DNA of 64,000 nucleotides, taken from positions 3,844,001 to 3,908,000 of the forward strand of contig NZ_CP110629.1 of the NCBI RefSeq assembly GCF_026153455.1, in the 5' to 3' direction. Positions 8,310-17,462 of this stretch are shown here, piece after piece. Origin of the DNA: Marinimicrobium sp. C6131. GTDB taxonomy: Bacteria > Pseudomonadota > Gammaproteobacteria > Pseudomonadales > Cellvibrionaceae. The notes beneath the pieces were generated by a model. The model had not been told where the DNA came from. It was given only the letters and a program-made list of their open reading frames with translations, and did no database searches. The first letter of the stretch is position 1, and each line of letters starts with the position of its first letter. Both the position numbers and the translations under genes were made by a program.

Positions 8310-9761
8310 TTATCCAAATAAGCTGAAGCTCTCCACATTCAGCCACAGGTGGACAAAGATACTGGCGATGTAACCCAGGGCGATTACCGGGGTCCACTTC
8401 AGGTGGCCGAAGAAGGTGTAGGCACCGCGGGCCTGGCCCATCAGGGCCACGCCGGCGGCGGAACCGATCGACAGCATGCTGCCGCCGGTACCCGCGGTCA
8501 GGGTGATCAGCAACCACTGGCCGTGGGACATTTCCGGTTCCATGGTCAGTACCGCGAACATCACCGGAATGTTATCAATCAGCGCCGAGGCGACACCCAG
8601 CGTCACGTTGGCGAAGGTCGGGCCCCAGCCGTTGTAGAGAATGTCGGACATCATCGCCAGGTATCCCATAAAGCCCAGGCCGCCCACACACATCACCACG
8701 CCGTAGAAAAACAGCAGGGTATCCCATTCCGCGCGGGCCACCCGGTTGAACACATCGAAAGGCACCACACTCCCCAGTCGACGCAGGGCGGCCTCGTCAC
8801 CCGCGCGTTCGGCGAGCGCCCGTTTGCGGGCGAGGGAGCCGGGCAGGGTGCGGCGCAGGAAGTAACCGAAGAACTGCAGATAGCCCAGGCCCATCATCAT
8901 GCCGGCGACCGGGGGCAGATGCAGGAAGGTGTGGCAGGCCACGGCGGTGGCGACGGTAAACAGGAACAACGTCATGATACGCAGGGCGCCGCGTTTCAGT
9001 TCCACCTCTTCCACCACCGCGTGGGGTTTGCGGTTCTCGACGAAGAAACTCATCACCAACGCCGGGATACCGTAATTTACCAGGGCGGGAATAAACAACG
9101 AGAAGAACTCCTGGAATTGAACAATGCCGGCCTGCCAGACCATCAGGGTGGTGATGTCGCCGAAGGGGCTGAAGGCACCGCCGGCGTTGGCGGCGATGAC
9201 GATATTGATACAGCACAGATTGATGAAACGGTTGTCGTCCGGGGCCATTTTGGTGACCACGGCACACATTAGCAGAGCCGTGGTCAGGTTGTCGGCAATG
9301 GGCGAGATCATGAATGACAGTATCCCGGTCATCCAGAACAGCGTTTTGTAGTTGAAGCCTTTGCGCACCATCCAGGCCCTGAGCACATCGAACAGGCGCC
9401 GCTCTTCCAGGGCGTTGATGTAGGTCATGGCCACCAGCAGGAACAGCATCAACTCGGCAAATTCCAGCAGGGTATGACGGAAAGCAGACTCGGATTCGGA
9501 GGACATGCCGCCCTGCACATACACCCAGCCAATCATCATCCAGATGATACCGGCCGCCACCAGTACCGGTTTGGATTTACGCAGGTGCAGTTTTTCTTCG
9601 CCCATGACCAGCAGATAGGCAATGACGAAGACGGTCAGGGCCACATAGCCGACACCGCTGTCGGTAAGATTCATGCTGCCGACGGCAGCGAATGTCTGGG
9701 GACTGAATAGCGCGAGCAAAACGCCCGCTAATACCGAAGTAAGCGCGAATGTTTGGGGCAT
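8310..9761 (-). CDS. nhaD: NhaD-type Na+/H+ antiporter
   Basis: This 483-residue membrane protein of about twelve to thirteen helices exchanges Na+ (or Li+) for protons across the inner membrane. It resembles the NhaD antiporters of marine and halophilic bacteria within the ion-transporter superfamily. Typical stretches are ISPIADNLTTALLMC, ANAGGAFSPFGDITTLMVW and SALIDNIPVMFAVLTME, which hold the conserved Asp/Asn/Thr residues of the transport site. The N-terminus up to TFAAV looks like a cleavable signal, as described for NhaD. The ATG at 9761 (MPQTFALTS) is preferred to one at 9845. It fits a sodium-rich habitat, together with the BCCT carrier nearby. Confidence 0.92.
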   Translation of the reverse strand: MPQTFALTSVLAGVLLALFSPQTFAAVGSMNLTDSGVGYVALTVFVIAYLLVMGEEKLHLRKSKPVLVAAGIIWMMIGWVYVQGGMSSESESAFRHTLLEFAELMLFLLVAMTYINALEERRLFDVLRAWMVRKGFNYKTLFWMTGILSFMISPIADNLTTALLMCAVVTKMAPDDNRFINLCCINIVIAANAGGAFSPFGDITTLMVWQAGIVQFQEFFSLFIPALVNYGIPALVMSFFVENRKPHAVVEEVELKRGALRIMTLFLFTVATAVACHTFLHLPPVAGMMMGLGYLQFFGYFLRRTLPGSLARKRALAERAGDEAALRRLGSVVPFDVFNRVARAEWDTLLFFYGVVMCVGGLGFMGYLAMMSDILYNGWGPTFANVTLGVASALIDNIPVMFAVLTMEPEMSHGQWLLITLTAGTGGSMLSIGSAAGVALMGQARGAYTFFGHLKWTPVIALGYIASIFVHLWLNVESFSLFG

Positions 9762-10014
9762 TGTGAATTCCGTGTTGTGAGAGTCGGAAAAGAATAACCG
9801 AGGGCGGATTAACGCGGGCGCGATACTACCATAACGTCTTTCCAAAATCCCCTCTAAAGCCCGCCACTCTGGGGTTTGCTACCCATTGAGAAGTAGTCCG
9901 AATTACCATTTTTGTGCTGTGAGTGGCGATCAAAGTGTCTGCTCAGTCACAGCATTGCCCGGTCATGAGGTGTACGCTGACGTCCATCGATGTATTCAAT
10001 GAGGCAATCCTCCC

Positions 10015-10425
10015 ATGGCCCTTTTATCTCGTACCCAATCGGACGCTCCGGTCGAAGAAACCCGTGACTGGTTGGTCGCGGAAATTGCTCCGCATCAGTT
10101 CAGTGCCCACCGCTCCGCACTGGTTCAGGGGAGCTGGACGGGCTGGTTTGATATGGCGGTCTGGCTGAAAACGCCGGCGGGTGCCATGCAGCCGCTGCAA
10201 CTGGAGTTGGTCTATCGCGATAGTACCGGGGAGCAGCGGGTGGCCATTGACCGGTGTCCGGTCGGGGGGCACCGCACGGTTCTGTTGAACGCCTCGCTAC
10301 CACTGACCTTTTCCGGGCGTGTCCAGTGGGCGGCCTTTGTCCTCAAGCGGCTGGCGCCGGAAGCCAAGGTCAGCCTGGATATGTGCCACCTGGTTCCCCA
10401 AGAGCGTCGCCCGCGTTTCGCCTGA
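10015..10425 (+). CDS. Conserved-looking hypothetical protein, 136 residues
   Basis: The small soluble protein begins at an ATG with GAGG about ten bases upstream. It has no signal peptide or membrane helix. The predicted pattern is beta-rich in the middle (LQLELVYRDSTGEQRVAIDRCP, GRVQWAAFVLKRL), and I recognise no family. Codon use and GC match the core chromosome, so it is probably a real gene. It precedes the periplasmic sensor-like gene by 55 bases on the same strand and could share its transcript. Confidence 0.6.
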   Translation: MALLSRTQSDAPVEETRDWLVAEIAPHQFSAHRSALVQGSWTGWFDMAVWLKTPAGAMQPLQLELVYRDSTGEQRVAIDRCPVGGHRTVLLNASLPLTFSGRVQWAAFVLKRLAPEAKVSLDMCHLVPQERRPRFA

Positions 10426-10480
10426 TCCATTGCCCTGATGACCGCCTGCTATACTGAGGGCTCTGTTCGGAGTCCTCAGT

Positions 10481-11701
10481 ATGTCTATTGTTTTTCTACG
10501 GTTGGGCGCGTTTGTGATTTGGATGGCCTCCCTGCCGGTTTTTGCCACCAATGTTCAGCTCGGCACCAATGTGTCGGACTTTGAGCAGTTCTACAATCGC
10601 GGTGGCGGCTCCGTCGAACACATTCAATGTATTTTCGACCACTTGGGATATACCCCCGAGGTTCAGCGTATGCCCTGGAGACGCGCCCGACAGGAGGTGT
10701 CCACGGGCAAGATCGATGGGTTTTTTACCGCGATTCACACCCCTGAAGTGGACAAGTACGCCACTCTGTCGTCTCCCCTGTTACTGGAAAACTGGTACTG
10801 GTATTGGCCCGCGGGCACGAAAGCGCCGGGCGAAGCGCGCCGTGGGGGACTCCGGATAGGCGCCATTCTGGGCAGTCACCAGGCGGTCTGGCTGGATCAG
10901 CAGGGCTACCCGATCCACATGCGGATCAACAGCTTGCCGCAGTTGCTCAAGCTGCTCTTGAGCGGCCGCATTGATGCGTTTATCGCCGACCGGGACCACA
11001 TGAGGGCGGTGGTCGAGGCGCTGGGGGTCGACCAAAACCAGTATCAGGAGCGGTTTTTACGTTACATGCCGCTGGGCGTGTACTTTGGCGACGAGTTTCT
11101 GACCTCCCGTCCGGAATTTCTGAAGGCCTTCAACCGGTATATCATCGAGTGCACGGAGAGCGGGTTTGTCATGTCCGCCCTCGAGCAGGCTGAGCTGCAC
11201 AGCTGGCTGTCGCCCCTGTTGAGTGAGTGGCAGCACACCCCAGGGTTGGTCACAGCACTGAGAGCACAGAATCGGCGGCACTCCGACCTGGTACAAGAGG
11301 CGTTGGTGCAAATGGATCAACTTTGGCAGGAGGCCTTCCGCCAAGGGGCTTATGAGGAGGTTCAATCCTGGCTGGATCGGGGACTGTCGGATCGACTGCG
11401 GGCCCTGGCCGTCGATGCCGATGGCCGCATCACCGAGGTGATTCTCGCCGACTTGAAGGGCCTCAATGTGGCCATCAGTGATATGACGTCAGACTATTGG
11501 CAGGGTGACGAGGCCAAATTTCAGCGGGCGCTCGCGCTGAGCGCCGGGCAGTTGAATTTCGAACCGGTGGAGTACGATGAGTCCACCCGGCGCTTTCAGG
11601 TGCATGTCAGTCAGCCGGTGATGGACCCGGACAGTGGCGAGCTGCTGGGGGTGCTGATTGTCGGAGTGGACATCGACAAGGCCATGTCCCGCCCCCACTG
11701 A
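10481..11701 (+). CDS. Periplasmic solute-binding (SBP family 3-like) protein with C-terminal cache-like domain
   Basis: The 406-residue product has a signal peptide (to about residue 22, PVFA-TN). Residues 25-235 look like a family-3 solute-binding domain of the kind found free-standing in marine gammaproteobacteria (MPWRRARQEVSTGKIDGFF, SRPEFLKAFNRYI). Residues 300-400 read like a PDC/cache sensor segment (RITEVILADLKGLNVAISDMTSDYW and a closing LLGVLIVGVDIDKA). No membrane helix or kinase, cyclase or methyl-accepting domain follows, so the protein is a secreted or periplasmic two-module binder without an obvious output. A partner receptor elsewhere is possible. The upstream leader has a short AGG. 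The domain calls are from pattern recognition only. Confidence 0.65.
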   Translation: MSIVFLRLGAFVIWMASLPVFATNVQLGTNVSDFEQFYNRGGGSVEHIQCIFDHLGYTPEVQRMPWRRARQEVSTGKIDGFFTAIHTPEVDKYATLSSPLLLENWYWYWPAGTKAPGEARRGGLRIGAILGSHQAVWLDQQGYPIHMRINSLPQLLKLLLSGRIDAFIADRDHMRAVVEALGVDQNQYQERFLRYMPLGVYFGDEFLTSRPEFLKAFNRYIIECTESGFVMSALEQAELHSWLSPLLSEWQHTPGLVTALRAQNRRHSDLVQEALVQMDQLWQEAFRQGAYEEVQSWLDRGLSDRLRALAVDADGRITEVILADLKGLNVAISDMTSDYWQGDEAKFQRALALSAGQLNFEPVEYDESTRRFQVHVSQPVMDPDSGELLGVLIVGVDIDKAMSRPH

Positions 11702-11711
11702 CCGGGGCGTC

Positions 11712-12776
11712 TTAGGCCTTGACCACCTCTGGTTCGGTGTCGCCCGCCTCGGCGGCCCGGCGCACTTCGTTTTTGCGCTGGGTTTCGGCCACCAGCACCG
11801 AGCCCCAGCTCCGCAACCGCTCAAACACCCACAGGCAGAAGCCCAGGGCGGCCACCGCCAGTGCGATTCCGACCAGCCCCAGGGCCTCCTGTTCGGCAAA
11901 ACAGGTCCAGACAAACTGCCCGACACACAGGGTTGCCACCACCAGCAGGATCGGCTTGCGGCCGACTTTCTCAACGATGAACACGCCCAGAGGCGCGCCC
12001 AGAGCGACCACCGGTGCCGCGGCCAGCCAGTTCTCAAACACACCGGGTTGCCAGCTGTGGGTGACGCTCTTGATCAGGACCCCGTACACGGAGGCCAGGG
12101 CCATAATGACCACCGAGGTGGGAATCGCGATCTTCAGGTCCGCCCGGCACAGCAGTACCAGGGCGGCGTAGAGCACCATGTCGACGCCCACCCCGGTGAC
12201 CGATACGGCCAGCAGACAGGCCACCAGGCCGAGGACAAAGCCCACGCGGTGATCCCAGTGCTCGTCGAACTCGGTCATGCCGACATGGCCCGCAATTTCA
12301 CCAATCCGGTACAGGTGCAGCACGCCAAAGCTGCCCCAGAGCACCGCGAAGGTGACCTTGATCCACAGGTCCGGAATCAGGGGGGCGAAGAAAATGATGC
12401 CAATCGGGGTGCCAATCAGACCCCCCACCACGGCGCCCTTGAGCATGGACCAGGCCAGTGGCTGGCGGCGCGCCAGGATGAAAATGGTGGCGCTCACCAT
12501 GCCGATGGACTGCACGGCGAAGCTGAAATCCCGGCCGAGCGTGGCGGGCATATCGAACAGCAACACCAGCACCGGAAAGCCGACAGTGCCCCCGCCCATG
12601 GGGGTGGAGCCCGCCGCATAGCTGCCGACCGCCATGGCCAGGGCCATGGGCCAGTGATCCTTCGCCGTCTGCCAGTGGCCGTCCATCTGCACCAGAAACA
12701 GCCAGGCGGTGTAAAACAACCCCAGCCAGAGAAACCAGACCCATAAGTGGCGCTTGGGCGGCGCTTTGATGTTCAT
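11712..12776 (-). CDS. TSUP-family permease (TauE/SafE)
   Basis: This 354-residue inner-membrane protein has eight or nine hydrophobic helices and the paired TauE/SafE repeats. The first repeat shows GSTPMGGGTVGFPVLVLLF and the second VSVTGVGVDMVLYAALVLL. Family members move sulfite, sulfonates or other organic anions; the substrate here is not predictable. The charged C-terminal tail (ETQRKNEVRRAAEAGD) is cytoplasmic. Its ATG lies one base after the ettA stop on the same strand, so it is probably read through from ettA, although the two functions are unrelated. It converges on the sensor-like gene with a 10-base gap. Confidence 0.87.
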   Translation of the reverse strand: MNIKAPPKRHLWVWFLWLGLFYTAWLFLVQMDGHWQTAKDHWPMALAMAVGSYAAGSTPMGGGTVGFPVLVLLFDMPATLGRDFSFAVQSIGMVSATIFILARRQPLAWSMLKGAVVGGLIGTPIGIIFFAPLIPDLWIKVTFAVLWGSFGVLHLYRIGEIAGHVGMTEFDEHWDHRVGFVLGLVACLLAVSVTGVGVDMVLYAALVLLCRADLKIAIPTSVVIMALASVYGVLIKSVTHSWQPGVFENWLAAAPVVALGAPLGVFIVEKVGRKPILLVVATLCVGQFVWTCFAEQEALGLVGIALAVAALGFCLWVFERLRSWGSVLVAETQRKNEVRRAAEAGDTEPEVVKA

Positions 12777-12777
12777 C

Positions 12778-14466
12778 TTATTTCAACGGCTTGTACTTCA
12801 CCCGCCGCGGCTGCGCATTCTCACCTTTACGCTTCACAAAGTCCTCGTGGTACTCGGTGTAATTGCCCTCAAAGAACACCACCTCCGAATCCCCCTCGTA
12901 GGCGAGAATGTGGGTGGCCACCCGGTCCAGGAACCAGCGGTCGTGCGAGATCACCATCACACAACCGGGGAACGCCAGAATGGCCTCCTCCAACGCGCGC
13001 AGGGTTTCAATGTCCAGATCGTTGGACGGTTCGTCCAACAGCAACACGTTGGCGCCCTGCTTGAGGGTGTTGGCCAGGTGCAGACGGCCGCGCTCACCAC
13101 CGGAGAGTTCGCCCACACGTTTCTGCTGGTCCGAACCCTTGAAGTTGAAGCGGCCCACATAGGAGCGCGAGTTCACTTCGTAGTTGCCGATGCGCAGAAT
13201 GTCCTGGCCACCGGAGATGGCTTCCCAGACGGTCTGGTCATCCTTCAGGTTTTCCCGGCTCTGTTCCACGTAGGCCACCTGCACGGTCTCGCCCAGCTCG
13301 ATCTTGCCGCTGTCGGGCTGCTCGGTACCGGCGATCATCCGGAACAGGGTGGACTTACCGGCACCGTTACCACCGACAATACCGACCACGGCACCTTTGG
13401 GAACGCTCATGGTCAGGTTGTCGATCAGCAGGCGGTCGCCGTAGCCCTTGGAGACATTTTCCAGTTCGATCACTTTGTCCCCCAGGCGCTCGCCCGGCGG
13501 AATGTAGATTTCGTTGGTCTCGTTGCGGGCCTGGAATTCCTGGCTCTGCAGCTCATCGAAGCGGGACAGGCGGGCTTTGTTCTTGGCCTGACGGCCCTTG
13601 GGGTTCTGACGTACCCATTCCAATTCCGCCTTCACGGCCTTCTGATGCGCGGCTTCAGACTTGGCTTCCTGCTCCAGGCGCTTCTCTTTGGCCTCCAGCC
13701 AGTCACTGTAGTTGCCCTCATAGGGAATGCCGTGGCCGCGGTCCAGCTCCAGAATCCAGCCGGCGGCATTGTCCAGGAAGTAGCGGTCGTGGGTGATGGC
13801 CACCACGGTACCGGGGAACTGCTGCAGGAACTGCTCCAGCCAGTAGACACTCTCGGCGTCCAGGTGGTTGGTGGGCTCGTCCAGCAGCAGCATGTCCGGG
13901 CGGGACAGCAGCAGGCGGCACAGGGCCACCCGGCGGCGTTCACCCCCGGAGAGTTTGGTTACATCTGCATCCCAGGGCGGCAGGCGCAGGGCGTCGGCGG
14001 CCACTTCCAGCTTGTGGTCCAGGTTGTGGGCATCCCAGGCGGAGATGATGTCTTCCAGCTCGCCCTGACGCTTGGCCAACGCATCGAAATCCGCGTCCGG
14101 CTCGGCGTAGGCGGCGTAAATCTGGTCCAGCTCAGCCAAGGCGTCCACCGCCTCGCGCACGCCGTCTTCCACATTGCCGCGTACGTTTTTTTCCGGGTCC
14201 AGTTGAGGCTCCTGGGGCAGGTAGCCCACGGAGATACCCGGCATGGGCCGCGCCTCACCGTTATAGTCCTTGTCCACCCCGGCCATGATCCGCAACAGGG
14301 TGGATTTACCGGCGCCGTTCAGGCCCAGAACACCGATTTTCGCGCCAGGGAAGAAGGACAGGGAGATGTCTTTCAGGATCTCTTTCTTGGGCGGCACCAC
14401 CTTGCCAACCCGATTCATGCTATAGACGTAAGAGCCTGTTTGTCCGTGTTTGTCACCTTTTGCCAT
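12778..14466 (-). CDS. ettA: Energy-dependent translational throttle protein EttA (ABC-F)
   Basis: EttA binds the ribosomal E site and gates the first elongation step according to ATP/ADP level. The 562-residue product has two ABC domains, each with Walker A (GLNGAGKST at about 58 and GGNGAGKST), the LSGGE signature twice, and Walker B followed by DEPTNHLD and DEPSNDLD. Between them is the helical linker with the EttA-type arm (WILELDRGHGIPYEGNYSDW). Similarity to E. coli EttA is very high along the length. The start is the ATG at 14466 with AGGTG about nine bases upstream; four more in-frame codons reach 14478 without support. The recombinase island begins within about 140 bases of its 5' end, so its promoter region is at the island edge. 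Confidence 0.97.
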   Translation of the reverse strand: MAKGDKHGQTGSYVYSMNRVGKVVPPKKEILKDISLSFFPGAKIGVLGLNGAGKSTLLRIMAGVDKDYNGEARPMPGISVGYLPQEPQLDPEKNVRGNVEDGVREAVDALAELDQIYAAYAEPDADFDALAKRQGELEDIISAWDAHNLDHKLEVAADALRLPPWDADVTKLSGGERRRVALCRLLLSRPDMLLLDEPTNHLDAESVYWLEQFLQQFPGTVVAITHDRYFLDNAAGWILELDRGHGIPYEGNYSDWLEAKEKRLEQEAKSEAAHQKAVKAELEWVRQNPKGRQAKNKARLSRFDELQSQEFQARNETNEIYIPPGERLGDKVIELENVSKGYGDRLLIDNLTMSVPKGAVVGIVGGNGAGKSTLFRMIAGTEQPDSGKIELGETVQVAYVEQSRENLKDDQTVWEAISGGQDILRIGNYEVNSRSYVGRFNFKGSDQQKRVGELSGGERGRLHLANTLKQGANVLLLDEPSNDLDIETLRALEEAILAFPGCVMVISHDRWFLDRVATHILAYEGDSEVVFFEGNYTEYHEDFVKRKGENAQPRRVKYKPLK

Positions 14467-14549
14467 CTTAAATAACACCTATAAGTCAGAGATTGCGTGG
14501 CTTTTGGGGGGTTTTTAAGCACACGACACAAGTTTAAAAAAGTACGCTT

Positions 14550-14579
14550 TTGATTGTGCGGAATCCAATTCGTTACTAT
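14550..14579 (+). promoter_or_regulatory. Candidate sigma70 promoter of recombinase operon
   Basis: TTGATT (14550-14555) and TACTAT (14574-14579) are separated by 18 bases and lie 31 bases before the GTG start of the first recombinase. The region is AT-rich with an A tract at 14534-14541. Confidence 0.45.
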
Positions 14580-14610
14580 ACTGAAAAAAGTTACGTTTTG
14601 GAGAAGAATC

Positions 14611-15876
14611 GTGGGTCATCAAACCGCAGAGATAAGGATCAATGGTGCTAGAAGAAAGGTGTTAGTGCAAGAGCGCATGCCTGTCTACTACCCAAACCTT
14701 TATGTGACTCTCGAACAGTCAGGTCGGGCATTATACACACAGCAAAAGTATCTTGAGCACATCGGACGGTTTGAGGACTTTCTGGAATATGAGTCGATTG
14801 ACTTGATCAACCGCCTGGAGGAGCGCCCCGAGTCGCGCTACTTAACTGATAGTGAGATTTCTCGCTTTGTCGTGAACGCGACATTAAATAAATCAACCCT
14901 GGACAGTAAGTATATAGGCGCACGCCTGCTTCCAGCGGCCTACAAAACAGTGGGTAGGGCCCATGCGCAGCAGCGACTCGAAGCCGTGCGTGACTACCTC
15001 AAGTTCCTGTACGACAAGCTGGGTGACGAGGCGACGCGAGATGCAGCCGTTGATGATGTCGAGCGGCGCTTCAACCGCAAGATAAAGGCGGCCAGGCCAG
15101 CCTGGAAGAAGAGCAAAAATGATGACATGAAAGGGCTGACCAATCAGGAGCGAGATCGCTTGTTGGAGGTTATGCACCCTGAGAGTGCCGAGAACCCCTT
15201 TACAAACGAAGCACTGAAGCTGCGTAATTACATAATCTTACTCTTGGGTCTTGATATGGGGCTGCGTCGCTCTGAAATGCTTCTGATTAAGCTCAGCGAT
15301 ATTCATTGGCACAACGGGCAGCTCTCTGTTGTCGATCTTGAGAGTGATGAAATAGATCCGCGCACCTTGGCTCCGCAATTCAAGACACACGAGCGCATGC
15401 TACAAATGAATGACGACCTTGTCTGGGTAATACGCGAGTATGTGGACACCTACCGAGTCTTGAAGAAGGGGCCTTCTAAGGCAACAAATCATCCTTTTTT
15501 GCTGGTGTCCCATCGACGTAATGAAGGCAGTCCGATGAGTGTTAAAGCGCTTGATGGCATTCTGCCTAGAGTTCGCAAAGTAGTACCTGAGTTGGCGCAT
15601 GTTCATCCTCATATATTGCGTCATGATGCGGTCTACACACTATTAGAGAGCATGCGAGAGGAGCTGGAAGCACTTACCCCAGAGGACCGCACGACACAAG
15701 TTCAAAAAGTCCTCACATATGCCTTTGGGTGGAGTCCCGAATCTAATATGCCGAGCCTCTACGGAGCGAAATTCTGGAAGGAAGAAGCCGATAAGGCGAT
15801 GAAAAAGCGCTCGGATAAATTCAAGGCAATCAGAGAGGGTGTAGAGACTGAAATTCGCAAGGGAGACGTTAAATGA
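14611..15876 (+). CDS. Tyrosine recombinase 1 of a four-gene mobile-element operon
   Basis: The 421-residue product is a tyrosine site-specific recombinase. The SAM-like core-binding part spans about 25-170. The catalytic part shows the first Arg in MGLRRSEML (about 228), the HPHILRHD box (HxxR), a Trp in FGWSPESN, and the nucleophile Tyr in PSLYGAKFW. The GTG at 14611 is preferred because GGAG lies seven bases upstream; 19 additional in-frame codons reach 14554 without a ribosome site. Its stop overlaps the next gene's ATG by four bases, so translation is coupled. It is AT-richer than the flanking ettA. It is not an ordinary phage integrase, since it leads an operon of three such enzymes. 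Confidence 0.88.
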   Translation: MGHQTAEIRINGARRKVLVQERMPVYYPNLYVTLEQSGRALYTQQKYLEHIGRFEDFLEYESIDLINRLEERPESRYLTDSEISRFVVNATLNKSTLDSKYIGARLLPAAYKTVGRAHAQQRLEAVRDYLKFLYDKLGDEATRDAAVDDVERRFNRKIKAARPAWKKSKNDDMKGLTNQERDRLLEVMHPESAENPFTNEALKLRNYIILLLGLDMGLRRSEMLLIKLSDIHWHNGQLSVVDLESDEIDPRTLAPQFKTHERMLQMNDDLVWVIREYVDTYRVLKKGPSKATNHPFLLVSHRRNEGSPMSVKALDGILPRVRKVVPELAHVHPHILRHDAVYTLLESMREELEALTPEDRTTQVQKVLTYAFGWSPESNMPSLYGAKFWKEEADKAMKKRSDKFKAIREGVETEIRKGDVK

Positions 15877-17462
15877 ATATCGAAGTTTCAGCACTTAAAG
15901 CACCGACGCAGGACTCTCTCGATGCGTGGCTGAGTAAACCTAGACCCGCGAAATGCGGTGAATTGTTCACTCCCACTGAACCGATGTGGTGGCCTGACAG
16001 GGCAGCTCGCAACTCGGTCAATTGGCAAGCCGCAATCGCTTGTGTTCCGTCGGATAGGCAAAGCTGGTTACACGCCGCCTTAGCCTACCGAATGGGGGAG
16101 GTCTCTCAGGCCACTATTGGACTAACTACTTCAATTCTGTCGCGCGCGGCGCAGGTGGGGTTAGATCCCCTCAATGAGGACCATCTAATCGATTTGCGCG
16201 TGCGCTTTAATATGGTCGAATTTTCTTTGCTTGTCGGTTTTATGGAGTTCTGGCAGGCGTGCGAATCACTTGAACAGCGACCTTCGCAAGCCCTGATTGA
16301 TGCTTATTGCGCGCTGCCCAGAAAGAAGCGGCGCCGCAACGATGTCATTTTACGCTTAGATCCAAAGCAGGGTCCGTTCACGCAGGTGGAACAAGATGCC
16401 CTGCACCAGTGGGCGCACGAGCAGTTCTCTCACGGCAATTTAGATCCTGAGCGCTATCTCTATTTGCGTCTGGCGATGATTTACGGGCAGCGTGGTACAC
16501 AGTTGCGCATGATGGTCTTTGATGACTTTATCAAAACCGAGCGGGGCTGTCAGATTCGAATCTTCTGGGCGAAGCAGAAAGGCGATGACGCGGGATGGCG
16601 AACAAAGTCCGAGACCTTCAGCTTGGATGAGGATCTTTACGATGCGGTTCAGGCCTACAAGGCGATTGTCCTCGCCCGGCTTGAGCAGGAGTATCCTGGT
16701 CGAGCCGATTGGAATAAAGCGATTAAGCATGTGCCACTCTTTCGTCGCAAGCTGGATCGCCCAAGAAGAGGTTCCGAATCACTCCCCGTGCTAGTTGACT
16801 TTCCTGATCAGAAAGCGTTGGAGCAGGCACCAAAAGTGCAGTTTCATGCTGCCGCTATAGCTATAAATCGTTGGCTACTCCAAATGGAGAGTATGCCTGG
16901 CTTTCCAATTTCCTCGCGTACACATCAACCTCTGAAAATCAGTAAAGGCCATCGCTTCAGGCATACGCTCGGCACCGATCTTTCAAATGCAGGGCTGGAT
17001 GAGTGGTCAATCGCTAGCGCATTGATGCACTCTCGTACCACCACCGTCCGTAAATACCGAGCGGTATCGGCTGAGTTGATGAATTTGATTGACGAGAAGA
17101 TGACTGATCATCTCGCACTGGTCGTGAGTGCTTTTACGGGCACCATCGTGAAGGATCGTGCGTTAGCCAAAAATGGGGATCGAATGGACCGTCAGATTGA
17201 GGATGTTGCTGTTTGCGGGGCCGATAAAGTCTGCCATCTGGATGCCCCATTTACCTGCTATGGATGCAGCAAATTTCAGCCGCTACTTTACGCAGATCAC
17301 AGCGCTGCACTTGAGCGGATGGAACGTCGCCGTGCGCAAACCATCGCCAATGATAAAACCACGGGTGTGCTCTGGGATCGTGCTATCTTGGCGTGTCGCA
17401 AGGTAATTCTCGATTGCAACGCGCTGCGTGCATTAGGAGAAGCAGACGGAAGTGACAGATGA
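15873..17462 (+). CDS. Tyrosine recombinase 2 with C-terminal Cys-rich segment
   Basis: The 529-residue product is a diverged tyrosine recombinase. The candidate first Arg is in IYGQRGTQLR (about 210), followed by the box KGHRFRHTLGTDL, the His of ALMHSRTT and the candidate nucleophile Tyr in VRKYRAVS. After the catalytic region a Cys/His-rich stretch follows at about 450-475 (CGADKVCHLD and CYGCSKF), which may bind zinc. The 4-base ATGA overlaps on both sides place it in a tightly coupled operon. Orthologues in similar mobile elements are usually annotated only as site-specific integrase or hypothetical. Catalytic competence is inferred from motif order alone. Confidence 0.78.
   Translation: MNIEVSALKAPTQDSLDAWLSKPRPAKCGELFTPTEPMWWPDRAARNSVNWQAAIACVPSDRQSWLHAALAYRMGEVSQATIGLTTSILSRAAQVGLDPLNEDHLIDLRVRFNMVEFSLLVGFMEFWQACESLEQRPSQALIDAYCALPRKKRRRNDVILRLDPKQGPFTQVEQDALHQWAHEQFSHGNLDPERYLYLRLAMIYGQRGTQLRMMVFDDFIKTERGCQIRIFWAKQKGDDAGWRTKSETFSLDEDLYDAVQAYKAIVLARLEQEYPGRADWNKAIKHVPLFRRKLDRPRRGSESLPVLVDFPDQKALEQAPKVQFHAAAIAINRWLLQMESMPGFPISSRTHQPLKISKGHRFRHTLGTDLSNAGLDEWSIASALMHSRTTTVRKYRAVSAELMNLIDEKMTDHLALVVSAFTGTIVKDRALAKNGDRMDRQIEDVAVCGADKVCHLDAPFTCYGCSKFQPLLYADHSAALERMERRRAQTIANDKTTGVLWDRAILACRKVILDCNALRALGEADGSDR

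Noticed and set aside
12754..14475. 573-codon forward reading opposite ettA
   Set aside because: It mirrors ettA, which is nearly identical in design to E. coli EttA; the forward reading has no recognisable domain.
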